DNA of 64,000 nt from Corynebacterium suicordis DSM 45110. GTDB taxonomy: Bacteria; Actinomycetota; Actinomycetes; Mycobacteriales; Mycobacteriaceae. This document shows positions 1 to 9,117 of the stretch, piece after piece; positions within the stretch are counted from its first letter, which is position 1, and each line of letters begins with the position of its first letter. The notes under the pieces are model-generated. The model was given only the letters and a program-made list of their open reading frames with translations, had not been told where the DNA came from and did no database searches. Location of the stretch: the NCBI RefSeq assembly GCF_015351405.1, contig NZ_JADKMY010000002.1, forward strand, positions 388,335 through 452,334. Reading direction: 5' to 3'. Position numbers and translations under genes: made by a program.

Positions 1-1111
1 CCGCCATCCGCCAGCGGATGCCAGCTTCCAGGAATCCATCGAGGTCTCCATCCAACACCTTGGTCGGATCATTGACCTCATGGTTCGTGCGCAGGTCCTT
101 GACCATTTGGTAGGGGTGCAGCACGTAAGAACGCATTTGGTTGCCCCAGGAGTTGGAGCCATCGCCCTTGAGAGCATCCATTTCCGCGCGCTCTTCCAAG
201 CGCTTGCGTTCCAGCAACTTGGCCTGCAGCACGCGCATGGCCGATGCCTTGTTCTGGATCTGGGACTTCTCGTTCTGACACGTCACCACGATGCCCGTGG
301 GGATGTGCGTGAGTCGAACGGCGGAATCCGTGGTGTTCACAGACTGGCCGCCAGGACCGGAGGAGCGATAGACATCCACGCGCAAGTCATTTTCATCGAT
401 GTCGATGTGGTCGGTGGTCTCCACCACGGGAAGCACCTCAACCTCAGCAAAGGAGGTTTGCCGCCTGCCCTGGTTATCGAATGGGCTGATGCGCACCAGG
501 CGGTGGGTTCCCTGCTCCACGGACAGCGTTCCGTACATGTACTCGCCGTGGACAACCAGGGTGGCGGACTTGATTCCGGCCTCTTCTGCATAAGAGACGT
601 CATAGAGATCCACCTTGTGGCCGGACTTTTCCGCCCACCGGGTGTACATGCGCAGCAGCATCTCGGCGAAGTCCGCCGCATCCACACCACCGGCAGCGGA
701 GCGGATATTCACCACGGCCTCGCGCTGGTCGTATTCACCGGAAAGCATGGTGGTTACTTCCAGCGTCTCGATTTCCTTGCGCAATTCCACGCGCTCGTCA
801 TCGGCCAATCCCGCGGCTTCCTTGGCTTCCTCCGGGGCGTCCCCGGATTCCTCCTCGGCCATTTCGTACATCACTGGGATGTCTTCCAAGCGCTCACGCA
901 GGCCACGCACGCGCTTGAGCTGCGCCTGGACTCGCGAGAGTTCGCTGGTGATGGTCTGCGCGTGATCCGGGTCATCCCACAGGGATGGATCTGCGGCTTG
1001 TTCCTCCAGCTCGCGCACGCGGGTGGCTAGCTCATCGAGGTTGAGCACCTTCTCAATGGTGGTGAGAGTGCCATCCAAGTCCTTCAGATCTGCAGTAACT
1101 TCCGGTTGCAT
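1..1111 (-). CDS. prfB: Peptide chain release factor 2 (3' end cut by window edge)
   Basis: Class I release factor that recognises UGA and UAA stop codons and triggers peptidyl-tRNA hydrolysis in the ribosome. The 370 visible codons are essentially full length; only the last few residues lie beyond the window. The anticodon-mimic motif SPF (about residues 209-211, context RISPFDNQG) identifies RF2 rather than RF1, and the catalytic GGQ is at about residues 254-256. The N-terminus reads [12 protein letters not shown] without an in-frame UGA, so the autoregulatory +1 frameshift known in many RF2 genes is absent here. It is divergent from the IMPase gene, whose longest possible start would overlap it by a few bases. 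Confidence 0.97.
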   Translation of the reverse strand, partial: MQPEVTADLKDLDGTLTTIEKVLNLDELATRVRELEEQAADPSLWDDPDHAQTITSELSRVQAQLKRVRGLRERLEDIPVMYEMAEEESGDAPEEAKEAAGLADDERVELRKEIETLEVTTMLSGEYDQREAVVNIRSAAGGVDAADFAEMLLRMYTRWAEKSGHKVDLYDVSYAEEAGIKSATLVVHGEYMYGTLSVEQGTHRLVRISPFDNQGRRQTSFAEVEVLPVVETTDHIDIDENDLRVDVYRSSGPGGQSVNTTDSAVRLTHIPTGIVVTCQNEKSQIQNKASAMRVLQAKLLERKRLEERAEMDALKGDGSNSWGNQMRSYVLHPYQMVKDLRTNHEVNDPTKVLDGDLDGFLEAGIRWRMA

Positions 1112-1141
1112 AGTGCGCAAGTCTACCTTCCGACGTGCACA

Positions 1142-2041
1142 ATGGATCGCATGGCTCCAAATACCAATCCGCAATCTGACCAGTCTTCGTCTCCCTCCTC
1201 CGCGCAGGATTCACCAATCCCCGAGGAGATGCTGAACGCCATCATCAAGACGTTCATCGTGGCGCATGTGGATGACACGGATGCTCATCTGGCCCAAGCC
1301 TTGGTATTCAACGCTGGTCGTCTGGCATGGCGCATGCGGGAATCAGGGCTGACCACCGAGCACAAGACCAGCGTGTCCGATGTGGTGACGGCCGCGGATC
1401 GAGCCGCGGAAAAGTTCATCGCCGAAGCACTCGCCGTGATTCGTCCCGACGACGGCCTTCTCGGTGAAGAGGGTTCCCACCGAGATTCCGCGTCTGGCCG
1501 CACCTGGGTGGTTGACCCAGTGGATGGCACGTATAACTTCTCTACCGGTTCGGACTACTGGTGCAGCGCGCTGGCGCTGGTGGAGGGCGATCCCGAGGAT
1601 CCGGACAAGCTGATCTTCGGCGCTGTCCACCGCCCCACCATGGGTTACACCTGGTTCGGTGGCCCGGATATCCCCACCACGCAGGACAACTCCCCCATCT
1701 CTGTGCAGGCGGATGCTTCCCCCAGCAGCACGTGCCTTGCTTCTTATCTGCACCCCAGCGACCTGCAGCGCGAGGATGTCACCGGCGCATGGACGCGGGT
1801 GACCCGGGAATTCGCCACGGTGCGCATGCTGGGCAGCGCCTCGGTAGACATGGCCGGGGTGGCCGGCGGGCAATTCGGCTGCTGGATGCAGCGCAGCGTG
1901 GCCGCGTGGGATTGGCTGCCCGGGCGGGCGCTCATCGAGGGTGCGGGCGGCACTGCCATCCGCGTGGAGGCCGGTGGCACTCAGTGGTCCATCGCCGGTT
2001 CTGCAGCCAGTGTTGAGGCCGTGCGCGAACTACTCTCCTGA
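1142..2041 (+). CDS. Inositol monophosphatase family protein
   Basis: Mg2+-dependent phosphatase of the IMPase/FBPase superfamily. The sequence shows GEEG, the metal-binding DPVDGT motif (about residues 125-130) and a C-terminal WDWLPG motif that matches the second IMPase signature with an unusual LP in place of AA. It is divergent from prfB and followed closely by hisN, the same pairing as in other corynebacteria. The start is uncertain: ATG at 1106, 1142, 1151 and 1229 are all in frame and none has a convincing ribosome site; 1106 would overlap the prfB start. The substrate (inositol phosphate, histidinol phosphate or another sugar phosphate) cannot be read from the sequence. Confidence 0.85.
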   Translation: MDRMAPNTNPQSDQSSSPSSAQDSPIPEEMLNAIIKTFIVAHVDDTDAHLAQALVFNAGRLAWRMRESGLTTEHKTSVSDVVTAADRAAEKFIAEALAVIRPDDGLLGEEGSHRDSASGRTWVVDPVDGTYNFSTGSDYWCSALALVEGDPEDPDKLIFGAVHRPTMGYTWFGGPDIPTTQDNSPISVQADASPSSTCLASYLHPSDLQREDVTGAWTRVTREFATVRMLGSASVDMAGVAGGQFGCWMQRSVAAWDWLPGRALIEGAGGTAIRVEAGGTQWSIAGSAASVEAVRELLS

Positions 2042-2096
2042 GTCACATGAGTCACCGCTTTCACAGCGAACTGGGGAAATGGCTACACTAAGAGAC

Positions 2097-2930
2097 ATGA
2101 CGGACCCACAATCCACGCGCTATGCCGATGACCTCTCATTGGCACTCTCCCTAGCGGACACTGCCGATGCCATCACCATGAACCGCTTCGAGGCCACTGA
2201 CCTGCAGATCGAGTCCAAACCAGACCTCACCCCGGTCAGCGATGCCGATACCGCGGTGGAGAAAGAAATCCGCGCAGTGCTGGCTGCACACCGCGCAGAT
2301 GATGAGGTTTTGGGCGAAGAATTCGGCGGAGAGGTAACCCACGAAGGCCGCCAATGGGTCATCGATCCCATTGATGGCACCAAGAACTTCGTGCGCGGGG
2401 TTCCCGTATGGGCCACGCTGATCAGCCTGCTGGAGGACGGCAAGCCCGTCCTCGGAGTGGTCAGCGCCCCAGCACTGTCCCGCCGCTGGTGGGCTGCAGA
2501 AGGCATGGGCGCATGGCGCAGCTTTGCCAGCCCTTCAGTTCCCGCAGGCACGGATGTCCCCTCGGCTCAGCCACGTCAGCTTTCCGTGAGCTCGGTGGGG
2601 AAAATTGAGGATTCTTCCGTGGCCATTAGTTCATTGTCTGGGTGGGCCGACTGTGGGCGTCGAACTCAATTGCTGGCGCTGACCGATAAGGCCTGGCGCC
2701 TGCGCGGCTACGGTGACTTCTGGTCCTACATGTTGGTGGCCGAGGGCGCGGTGGATATCGCTGCGGAACCCGAAGTGAGCCTGTGGGATCTGGCAGCTCT
2801 AGTGCCGATCGTTGAGGAAGCCGGCGGGCGCTTCACCGATATCGACGGCAACTCCGGTCCGCACGGAGGCTCGGCCATCGCCACCAACGGTCGCCTCCAT
2901 GAGGAAACCGTCGCGGCGCTGAAGAACTAG
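2097..2930 (+). CDS. hisN: Histidinol-phosphate phosphatase HisN
   Basis: Predicted to dephosphorylate L-histidinol phosphate, the penultimate step of histidine synthesis, as shown for the IMPase-type HisN of C. glutamicum. The 277-aa product starts [12 protein letters not shown] and carries [18 protein letters not shown] (about residues 90-101) and the C-terminal SLWDLA motif with EAGG. Long stretches around [15 protein letters not shown] and RRWWAAEG are recalled as typical of corynebacterial HisN. An in-frame extension to 1941 overlaps the upstream IMPase and is not used. It sits 55 bp after the IMPase stop, suggesting co-transcription. Confidence 0.9.
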   Translation: MTDPQSTRYADDLSLALSLADTADAITMNRFEATDLQIESKPDLTPVSDADTAVEKEIRAVLAAHRADDEVLGEEFGGEVTHEGRQWVIDPIDGTKNFVRGVPVWATLISLLEDGKPVLGVVSAPALSRRWWAAEGMGAWRSFASPSVPAGTDVPSAQPRQLSVSSVGKIEDSSVAISSLSGWADCGRRTQLLALTDKAWRLRGYGDFWSYMLVAEGAVDIAAEPEVSLWDLAALVPIVEEAGGRFTDIDGNSGPHGGSAIATNGRLHEETVAALKN

Positions 2931-2970
2931 CACTCAAAACTAAGCGCTCAAAAACCGGGCGTCGAGCTAA

Positions 2971-3546
2971 CTACTTAGCCAGCTGGTGCGCAGCCTTGGC
3001 CATGGACTTCACGGTCGCTGCGAGCTGCTGATTGTGCTGCTCAGCCGGGGTGAACTTGCCCTCGGAATCCAGCGAGCTGGCCAGATCGATGCCCACCTGT
3101 GAGCGCACATCGTGCATCTCAAAGTTGGAGGCAATCTGGCGCCAGTGCTCCACGGCCCGGGCGCCCATGGTGAAGCCGTAACCCACGAAGCCGATGACCT
3201 TGCCGGTCCATTCCCCGCCCAGCAGATCTACCGCGTTCTTGAATGGCCCGGGCACGCTGTGGTTGTACTCCGGGGTGACGAACAAGAAGGCATCGGAAGA
3301 ATCGATGACCTGAGACCAACGGGTCACCCGCTCATCCTCGTACTGCTTGTTCTGCATCATTGGAGGCAGCTCGTGGATGCCGTTGGGAAGATCGAAATCT
3401 CCCAGGTACGCCACCTCGAGCTGCACTTCTCCGTACTCCCCACCCAGAGAATTGAGCACGGACTCCGTCTGAGCTTCCACCCAGGCGCCAATCTGGCTAC
3501 CGGTGTTGCTGTTGCGGATACTTCCAACGATCGCGGTGATCTTCAT
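2971..3546 (-). CDS. NADPH-dependent FMN reductase family protein
   Basis: Flavodoxin-fold oxidoreductase of about 191 aa. It shows the phosphate-binding loop GSIRNSNTGSQ at the N-terminus and the family motif PEYNHSVPGPFKNAVDLL in the middle, both flavin-contact regions in this family (azo-, chromate- or quinone-reductase relatives). The start is placed at MKITAIVG (3546), preceded by an AAAGAG ribosome site; the longer frame from 3591 adds a basic, non-conserved leader. It lies 57 bp upstream of the dehydrogenase gene on the same strand, so the pair could be read from a common promoter. The physiological substrate is unknown. Confidence 0.88.
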   Translation of the reverse strand: MKITAIVGSIRNSNTGSQIGAWVEAQTESVLNSLGGEYGEVQLEVAYLGDFDLPNGIHELPPMMQNKQYEDERVTRWSQVIDSSDAFLFVTPEYNHSVPGPFKNAVDLLGGEWTGKVIGFVGYGFTMGARAVEHWRQIASNFEMHDVRSQVGIDLASSLDSEGKFTPAEQHNQQLAATVKSMAKAAHQLAK

Positions 3547-3603
3547 CCTGGCTCTTTCTTTAGACTTCTTCTGAACCTCACCAGCATACAAACTGGCGAG
3601 ACT

Positions 3604-5115
3604 CTAGCCCTCGAGCGAGATGTAGCGAGGCTCCAGGAACTCGGAGATTCCCTCGAAGCCACCTTCGCGACCCACGCCGGATGCCTTCACACCACCAAAC
3701 GGTGCAGATGCATCGGAAAGAACTCCGCGGTTGACTGCGACCATGCCACATTCCATCTTCTCAGCGAACTGCAGCGTCTCCTTCAGGTTCTCACCGCATA
3801 CGTAGCCGGCCAGCCCGAACGGGGTGTTGTTGGCCAGTTCCAGACCTTCTTCTGCGTCAGCGAAGGTCTGGATCGCCAAGACCGGACCGAAGATCTCCGT
3901 GTTTGCGATCTCCGCGTCTGGCTTCACACCGGAGAGAACCGTGGGTGGGAACCAGAATCCCTCTGGGTCCAGATCCGGGTGCGTCTCGCGGAGATTTTCC
4001 AGCTCTTCCACGCCACCGTGCTCGACCTTCGCACCTTCCTTCACGGCACCTTCCACCAGGTCGCGCACCTTATCGCGCTCTTCCTCGCTCACCATCGCGC
4101 CCACATCAAGGCCCTCTTGCACGCCTGGGCCCATGGTCATTTCGGAGACTTCCTTCACCACGCGCTGGGTGAATTCCGCAGCCAGGGATTCATGCACCAG
4201 GAAGCGGTTCGCAGCGATACACACCTGACCCGCACCCCTCATCTTCGCCTCCATGGCAGCGCTGACCGCCTTGTCCATGTCCGCATCTTCGAGCACCACA
4301 AACGGAGCGTTTCCACCCAGCTCAAGGGACACCCTCATGGTCTTTTCCATTGCCTTCGACGCCAAACTCTGCCCCACCTCAGTGGATCCAGTGAAGGTGA
4401 ACTTTCGCAACCGATCGTCATCCAGCAACACGGAGACGTTCTTCGCGGACTTAGTAGGCAGGATCTGCACCACGCCCTCCGGAACCCCTGCCTCACGCAT
4501 CAGATTCGCGAGGTACAGGGCACTCAGTGGGGTCATCTGCGCTGGCTTCACCACGATGGTGCAACCGGCGGCAAGTGCTGGTGCCACCTTGCGGGCGATC
4601 ATGGCCAGTGGGAAATTCCACGGCGTGATGGCCAGTACTGGTCCCACCGGCTGGTGGGACACTACCACTCGGCTATCCCCCTTGGGCGCCACGCGGTAAT
4701 CGCCGGTGATGGCCATGGCCTGCTGGGAGAACCAGCGGAAGAACTCTGCACTGTAGGCCACTTCGCCCACGGAGTCCTTCAGTGCCCTTCCGAGCTCGAG
4801 GGACTGCAGGAGTGCCAAGTCATCGGTATTTTCCTTGATCAACTCGAAGATCTTGTACAGCAATTCGCTGCGCTCCATGGGCGAAGTTTCGCCCCAAGTC
4901 TTCTGGGCTGCAGCTGCGTTGTCCATTGCCGTGTTGGCGTCGGAAGTAGTGGCGCTGGCTACCGATGCGAATTCCTGGCCGGTGCTGGCGTCCACCACGG
5001 CGAACGTCTCGGACTCGGAACCAGAGGTGAACTTTCCACCCAGGAACAAACCAGTGGGGACGGTGATCTCGCGGTCCCCTGCGCGGACTGTGGTCTGGAA
5101 CTGTTGTTCAGTCAT
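3604..5115 (-). CDS. gabD: Succinate-semialdehyde dehydrogenase
   Basis: Aldehyde dehydrogenase superfamily enzyme of 503 aa, most like NAD(P)+ succinate-semialdehyde dehydrogenases that convert succinic semialdehyde to succinate. Visible landmarks are TPWNFPLAM (cofactor and active-site asparagine region), the GSTEVG turn, the general-base glutamate in LELGGNAPFVV and the catalytic cysteine in GQVC (about residue 299). Start MTEQQFQ at 5115 has a GTGGAAAGC ribosome site; the frame extends to 5157 but without one. Two copies of the TGGCGTCG repeat lie inside it (4357, 4935). No GABA aminotransferase gene is nearby, so the role in GABA use is an inference; other semialdehydes are possible. Confidence 0.88.
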   Translation of the reverse strand: MTEQQFQTTVRAGDREITVPTGLFLGGKFTSGSESETFAVVDASTGQEFASVASATTSDANTAMDNAAAAQKTWGETSPMERSELLYKIFELIKENTDDLALLQSLELGRALKDSVGEVAYSAEFFRWFSQQAMAITGDYRVAPKGDSRVVVSHQPVGPVLAITPWNFPLAMIARKVAPALAAGCTIVVKPAQMTPLSALYLANLMREAGVPEGVVQILPTKSAKNVSVLLDDDRLRKFTFTGSTEVGQSLASKAMEKTMRVSLELGGNAPFVVLEDADMDKAVSAAMEAKMRGAGQVCIAANRFLVHESLAAEFTQRVVKEVSEMTMGPGVQEGLDVGAMVSEEERDKVRDLVEGAVKEGAKVEHGGVEELENLRETHPDLDPEGFWFPPTVLSGVKPDAEIANTEIFGPVLAIQTFADAEEGLELANNTPFGLAGYVCGENLKETLQFAEKMECGMVAVNRGVLSDASAPFGGVKASGVGREGGFEGISEFLEPRYISLEG

Positions 5116-5299
5116 GCTTTCCACTGTGCCACTTTTCGCACGCTCGCGAGCAGCCACACGGACGGCGCAATTACACTAGCGTGGTGTTAGGCAGTTCTTT
5201 GCTCGCGAAAAGCTGCACACGTACTGCTCTCATTAAGCCCCGCTACTCCGCCGCGACACATCACGCGGACTCGCACCATGCCAGGAGGAAGATTTTCCC

Positions 5300-6991
5300 G
5301 TGAACATCCCAGTGACTTCCAGTTCCGCGACCAACACTCGCGATTGGGAAACCTTGGAAAAGCAGGCGAAGATTCTCCACGAAACCACACTGCGGAAGTT
5401 GTTCGCAGACCAACCTGGCCGCGCCTCAGACATGACCTTTGACGTAGGCCCGCTGCGCGTGGATCTGTCCAAGAACCTGATTGATGAGCAAACCTTCCGC
5501 GTGCTCACGGGCATGGCGCGGGACATGGGCCTGGAGGAATACCGCGCGGCGATGTTCGAGGGCCAGCATGTGAACGTGACGGAGGATCGCGCTTCCCTGC
5601 ACACCGCGCTGCGCATCCCCGTGGATGGCGAGATGACCGTCGATGGCCAGGACATTGCCGCCGATGTGCATGAAGTGCTGGGCCGGATGCGCGATTTCGC
5701 CCGCGCCCTGCGTTCCGGCGCGTGGCAGGGAATCAGCAAGCACACCATCAAGAACGTGGTGAACCTGGGTATCGGCGGATCTGACCTGGGGCCATCCATG
5801 GCTTCCAAGGCACTGCGTCCGTACCAGACCGCGGGCATCACCCCGCACTTCATTTCCAACGTGGATCCCACGGATCTGCACGCCAAACTGGATGGGTTGG
5901 ACCCAGAGTCCACGCTGTTCGTGATCGCCTCCAAGTCCTTCACCACCTCGGAAACCTTGGCCAATGCCCATGCCGCAAAGCGCTGGCTCATCAAGGAGCT
6001 GGAGCTGCTGGGCGTGCCCACCGAGACCGAAGAAGAGATCCGGGCAATCACGGAGAAGCACTTCGTGGCGGTATCCACCAACGAGGAAAAGGTGCGCGAA
6101 TTCGGCATCGATCCCGCCAACATGTTTGGCTTCTGGGATTGGGTCGGCGGCCGCTACTCCGTGGATTCCGCCGTGGGTCTGACCCTCATGGCATCCATTG
6201 GCCCGCAGGACTTCATGGAATTCCTCGAGGGCTTCCACGCGGTGGATGATCACTTCCGCACCGAGCCCCTGGAGATGAACGTCCCGGTCATGATGGGACT
6301 GCTGGGGGTTTGGTACACCAACTTCTTCGACGCAGAATCCCACGCCGTGCTCCCCTACAACCAGGATCTGGCACGCTTCCCCGCTTACCTGCAGCAGCTG
6401 ACCATGGAATCCAACGGCAAGTCCGTGCGCCTGGATGGCAGCCCAGTGGACCTCAAGACCGGTGAGATCTACTGGGGAGAGGCCGGAACCAATGGCCAGC
6501 ACGCGTTCTTCCAGCTGCTGCACCAGGGAACCCACCTGATTCCCGCGGACTTCATCGGCTTTGTGAACAGCCACAATGAAACGCTGTCCGCAGACGGCGA
6601 AACCAGCATGCACGACATGTTGATGAGTAACTTCTTCGCCCAGACCCGCGTGCTGGCATTCGGCAAGACTGCCGAAGAGCTCCGCGAAGAGGGCGTGGAT
6701 GAAAAGCTCATCCCCCACAAGGTGATGCCTGGCAACCGCCCATCCACCACGATCCTCGCCGAGAAACTGCGGCCACACACCCTCGGCGCGTTGATCGCAC
6801 TCTACGAACACATCACCTTCGTGCAGGGCGTGATGTGGGGCATCAATAGCTTCGATCAGTGGGGTGTGGAACTGGGCAAGAAGCAGGCAAATGACCTGCT
6901 GGCTTCCGTGCAGGGCAAGGAGACCAGTGATGCTGGCGACTCCTCCACGGACTCCCTGATTGCTCATTACCGCAGCCTGCGCGAGCAGTAG
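5300..6991 (+). CDS. pgi: Glucose-6-phosphate isomerase
   Basis: Interconverts glucose 6-phosphate and fructose 6-phosphate in glycolysis and gluconeogenesis. The 563-aa product has the normal length and both family signatures: [16 protein letters not shown] and the C-terminal [12 protein letters not shown]. It starts at GTG 5300, preceded by a near-perfect AGGAGGAA ribosome site (5283-5290). It is divergent from gabD with 184 bp between them, which should hold both promoters. A perfect inverted repeat and a second hairpin follow the stop codon. Confidence 0.97.
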   Translation: MNIPVTSSSATNTRDWETLEKQAKILHETTLRKLFADQPGRASDMTFDVGPLRVDLSKNLIDEQTFRVLTGMARDMGLEEYRAAMFEGQHVNVTEDRASLHTALRIPVDGEMTVDGQDIAADVHEVLGRMRDFARALRSGAWQGISKHTIKNVVNLGIGGSDLGPSMASKALRPYQTAGITPHFISNVDPTDLHAKLDGLDPESTLFVIASKSFTTSETLANAHAAKRWLIKELELLGVPTETEEEIRAITEKHFVAVSTNEEKVREFGIDPANMFGFWDWVGGRYSVDSAVGLTLMASIGPQDFMEFLEGFHAVDDHFRTEPLEMNVPVMMGLLGVWYTNFFDAESHAVLPYNQDLARFPAYLQQLTMESNGKSVRLDGSPVDLKTGEIYWGEAGTNGQHAFFQLLHQGTHLIPADFIGFVNSHNETLSADGETSMHDMLMSNFFAQTRVLAFGKTAEELREEGVDEKLIPHKVMPGNRPSTTILAEKLRPHTLGALIALYEHITFVQGVMWGINSFDQWGVELGKKQANDLLASVQGKETSDAGDSSTDSLIAHYRSLREQ

Positions 6992-7007
6992 AACACCCGG
7001 CCGGTGG

Positions 7008-7042
7008 GGCGTGGCGTCGAATAAATTAATCGACGCCACGCC
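7008..7042. repeat. Inverted pair of the TGGCGTCG repeat after pgi
   Basis: A perfect 13-bp inverted repeat (arms 7008-7020 and 7030-7042, loop ATAAATTAA) 17 bp after the pgi stop. Each arm contains one copy of the dispersed word TGGCGTCG. The structure could work as an RNA hairpin in its own right, but no U-tract follows directly. Head-to-head pairs placed just after genes are the classic arrangement of DNA uptake sequences in other bacteria. Confidence 0.85.
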
Positions 7043-7063
7043 AACGGCGAAGAATACGAAGAA

Positions 7064-7100
7064 CCCCGGTTATCTCTTTTCCGAGATATCCGGGGTGTTT
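7064..7100 (+). terminator. Rho-independent terminator of pgi
   Basis: A hairpin with 13-bp arms (one mismatch) CCCCGGTTATCTC / GAGATATCCGGGG, loop TTTTCC, followed by TGTTT. It lies between pgi and the convergent secreted-protein gene and could serve both strands. Confidence 0.75.
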
Positions 7101-7148
7101 CGTGCCTAGGGCAGGATGCCTAGCGCTGTGTCATTCCGAGGGGGAAGA

Positions 7149-7757
7149 TCAGAACAGGCCAGCGTTGGGGCGGCCACCATCGGTCAGCGTCGCCGTGCGG
7201 GAGTCATCATTCTGATCGTTGGCGGTGGAGGTATCAGCCTGGGGGCGACCCACCTGGGTGACGGTGATGTAGTTGACCACGCGGCCGCGATCCGTGTTGC
7301 CATCGCCGAAGTCCAGGTTGGCGATGAGGCTGGACTTGCCCTCGCGGATTGGGTTGGACAGGGTGACCTCGAAGGTGCGGGTGGAGGTCGCGCGGTCAAA
7401 ACCGAGGTCGCGGGTGTACGCGCCGTTGAACCAACCTGGGGTGATTAGACGATCCACACCCTTAGGGCCCTTGGCGGTCTTGACCTCAATGCGGAAGGTG
7501 GTCAGGGGGAATTCCTGGTAGTAGGTGGTGTTTCCCACGTTCTTTGCGGAGATGGAGACCAGACCAGCGAAACCTGGGGCCTTTCCAGCAGCCACGCGGA
7601 TCTCTGGCTTGAGATCCAGGACATCGACCTGGGTTTCATCGGCCGGGGTTGGGGATTCCACAGCAGGAGCGGCGGTGGCCGGAGCTGCGGCGAAGACGGT
7701 TGCGCCCAGCAGAGCTGCTGCCAAACCGCTGCGGAGCGAAGTCTTGCGAATGTTCAT
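7149..7757 (-). CDS. Secreted protein of unknown function, partner of the upstream gene
   Basis: A 202-aa protein with a clear Sec signal peptide (MNIRKTSLR, hydrophobic core, cleavage after ATA near residue 29). The mature part is rich in Thr, Asp and Asn with beta-type patterning and no cysteines, ending in a polar tail (DSRTATLTDGGRPNAGLF). I do not recognise a family. Start ATG 7757 has an AAGGAAAC ribosome site. Only 24 bp separate it from the preceding secreted-protein gene (7782-8486), so the two are very probably one transcript and may work together at or outside the envelope. Confidence 0.8.
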   Translation of the reverse strand: MNIRKTSLRSGLAAALLGATVFAAAPATAAPAVESPTPADETQVDVLDLKPEIRVAAGKAPGFAGLVSISAKNVGNTTYYQEFPLTTFRIEVKTAKGPKGVDRLITPGWFNGAYTRDLGFDRATSTRTFEVTLSNPIREGKSSLIANLDFGDGNTDRGRVVNYITVTQVGRPQADTSTANDQNDDSRTATLTDGGRPNAGLF

Positions 7758-7781
7758 GATGATGTTTCCTTCTGGTGCGAT

Positions 7782-8486
7782 TTACTTGTTGGAATCAGCT
7801 GGGTTGTCGTACAAGCGAACTTGCACTTCGTTCTTCACTGGGGACAGTGCGGACCAGAAGGTCGGGGTGGACCAGGTGCCGTTGGACTTGCAGTACTGCT
7901 GGGTGCCGGTCATGTCGATGGTGCGGAAACCGTACTTGGCTTCACCGGTGTGGCCAGCTGGGACGTCGTATGGGCCGATGGTCTGGCCGACGTTCCAGGA
8001 CAGGGAGTAGGAGAACTCAGCACCAATGGTGGAAGCGAGCTCCTGGGTGATGGAGGCGGAGATGCCATCCTTGGAACCACCGATGTTTGCGGTGGTGGAG
8101 TTGGTGCGATCGCCCTTGACGGTGAGGCTGATGGTCTCAGAGCGGGACAGCTCCTGGGTCAGCGGGATGGTGTGCTGGCTCTTGTTGGTGGCAGAGATGG
8201 TGCCGGCTGGGCTGAAGTTATCCTTCACCTTGTACACCACGGTGCGGTAGTCCTCGAGAGCGTTGCACACTGGCTCTGGGTTCAGGATGTTGGCCTTGAT
8301 GTGATCGGAGCCGTGGTAGGTGTTGATGATCGGCAGAGTGGGGTTGAGCTTTGGGGTCTCTGGGTAGTGATCATCCTGGGTAACGGCCTGAGCGCCGCCT
8401 GCAAGACCAGCGGTGAAAACGAGTGCGGTGGCTGCGGATGCGAGGACGCGGGTGGCCCCGATGCGCAGGTTCGACTTGTGGGTCAT
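7782..8486 (-). CDS. Secreted protein, possibly aerolysin/ETX-like
   Basis: A 234-aa exported protein. The start is MTHKSNLR at 8486, set by a strong GAGGAG site; signal peptide cleavage is predicted after AQA. The mature chain has two cysteines about 130 residues apart (PVCNALE, QQYCKS). Between them is a Ser/Thr-rich segment of alternating polarity (SETISLTVKGDRTNSTTA, then GISASITQ and FSYSLSWNVGQTI), followed by PYDVPAGHTG. This beta-hairpin insertion followed by a VPAG turn resembles the pore module of aerolysin/ETX/MTX2 proteins; this is inference from pattern, not a proven family match. It heads a two-gene operon whose upstream region carries a DtxR-like box. Confidence 0.8.
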   Translation of the reverse strand: MTHKSNLRIGATRVLASAATALVFTAGLAGGAQAVTQDDHYPETPKLNPTLPIINTYHGSDHIKANILNPEPVCNALEDYRTVVYKVKDNFSPAGTISATNKSQHTIPLTQELSRSETISLTVKGDRTNSTTANIGGSKDGISASITQELASTIGAEFSYSLSWNVGQTIGPYDVPAGHTGEAKYGFRTIDMTGTQQYCKSNGTWSTPTFWSALSPVKNEVQVRLYDNPADSNK

Positions 8487-9117
8487 GGTTCTTCTCCTCA
8501 AAAGCGCTGGACAATCGCTTGAACGCAGGTGCGTTTGTGGGCTTTTGTCGCGTGATCTCTTCGATAGCAACGAGCCCTCTCGGCTGGTTGAACATCACAC
8601 TATGGAGCGCGTTACGCCAAAGGAAGAGGCGCTAGGTTGCACAATTCCGCAAACTTGAAGCCGTCCATTTACTGTTGGTCAAATTGCGGCGAAATCTTTA
8701 TAAGAAAATAAGCAAAGAAACTTAGGGATGCCTCACCTATTTTCCACTCCCCGCTGATCACTGTTCAACAATCCCCCGGTCTTGCTGCCGCAATGCATCG
8801 GATCCGCTACTCCCCGCCCCCCAACACAGCCTAAGAAGCCGCAAATCCGCAAAACAGTTTTCCGGGAGAACATTAAATTGAGGTAAACATTTGAAAGACG
8901 GCGAAAAAACGCGCTTCATTGCCTACGGAACGCAGTTTTTTACCCCCATCGTGAGGGGAAAACACCCGCGCATGAGCGCTGCCCCGAAAATTTCCTTCAC
9001 TCCGCTGCAATAACCGTTTTCACCTGCGCTTTTAGCCAGCAGAGATCGCAACCTTCTTCAGCGTGGATCCATGCGTAGACCTACCCAGCCGAAAAACTTC
9101 GCGCAGATGTCCAGTGC
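8487..9117. other. Long AT-richer upstream region of the secreted-protein operon
   Basis: About 630 bp without a credible gene, more AT-rich than its neighbours. It holds the DtxR-like box (8722-8740) and, on the minus strand, a possible -10 TATAAA around 8698-8703, which would give a 5' leader of about 200 nt. A near copy (12 of 13) of the ATTGTTCAACAAT operator of the pxp cluster lies around 8759-8771. Nothing else was recognised between there and the nei2 stop codon. Confidence 0.5.
8722..8740 (-). promoter_or_regulatory. Candidate DtxR/IdeR iron box
   Basis: The 19-mer TTAGGGATGCCTCACCTAT fits the DtxR consensus TWAGGTWAGSCTWACCTWA at 15 of 19 positions, keeping TTAGG, GCCT and ACCTA. 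It lies just upstream of a possible minus-strand -10, where a repressor could block transcription of the secreted-protein operon. The box is 236 bp from the start codon, so the assignment depends on the long leader being real. Confidence 0.5.

Noticed and set aside
3112..5190. 692-aa open frame on the plus strand
   Set aside because: Antisense to the FMN reductase and gabD genes; His/Leu/Gly-rich composition typical of the mirror frame of high-G+C genes; no domain.
5426..7039. 537-aa open frame on the minus strand
   Set aside because: Antisense shadow of pgi, which has full family motifs and a strong ribosome site.
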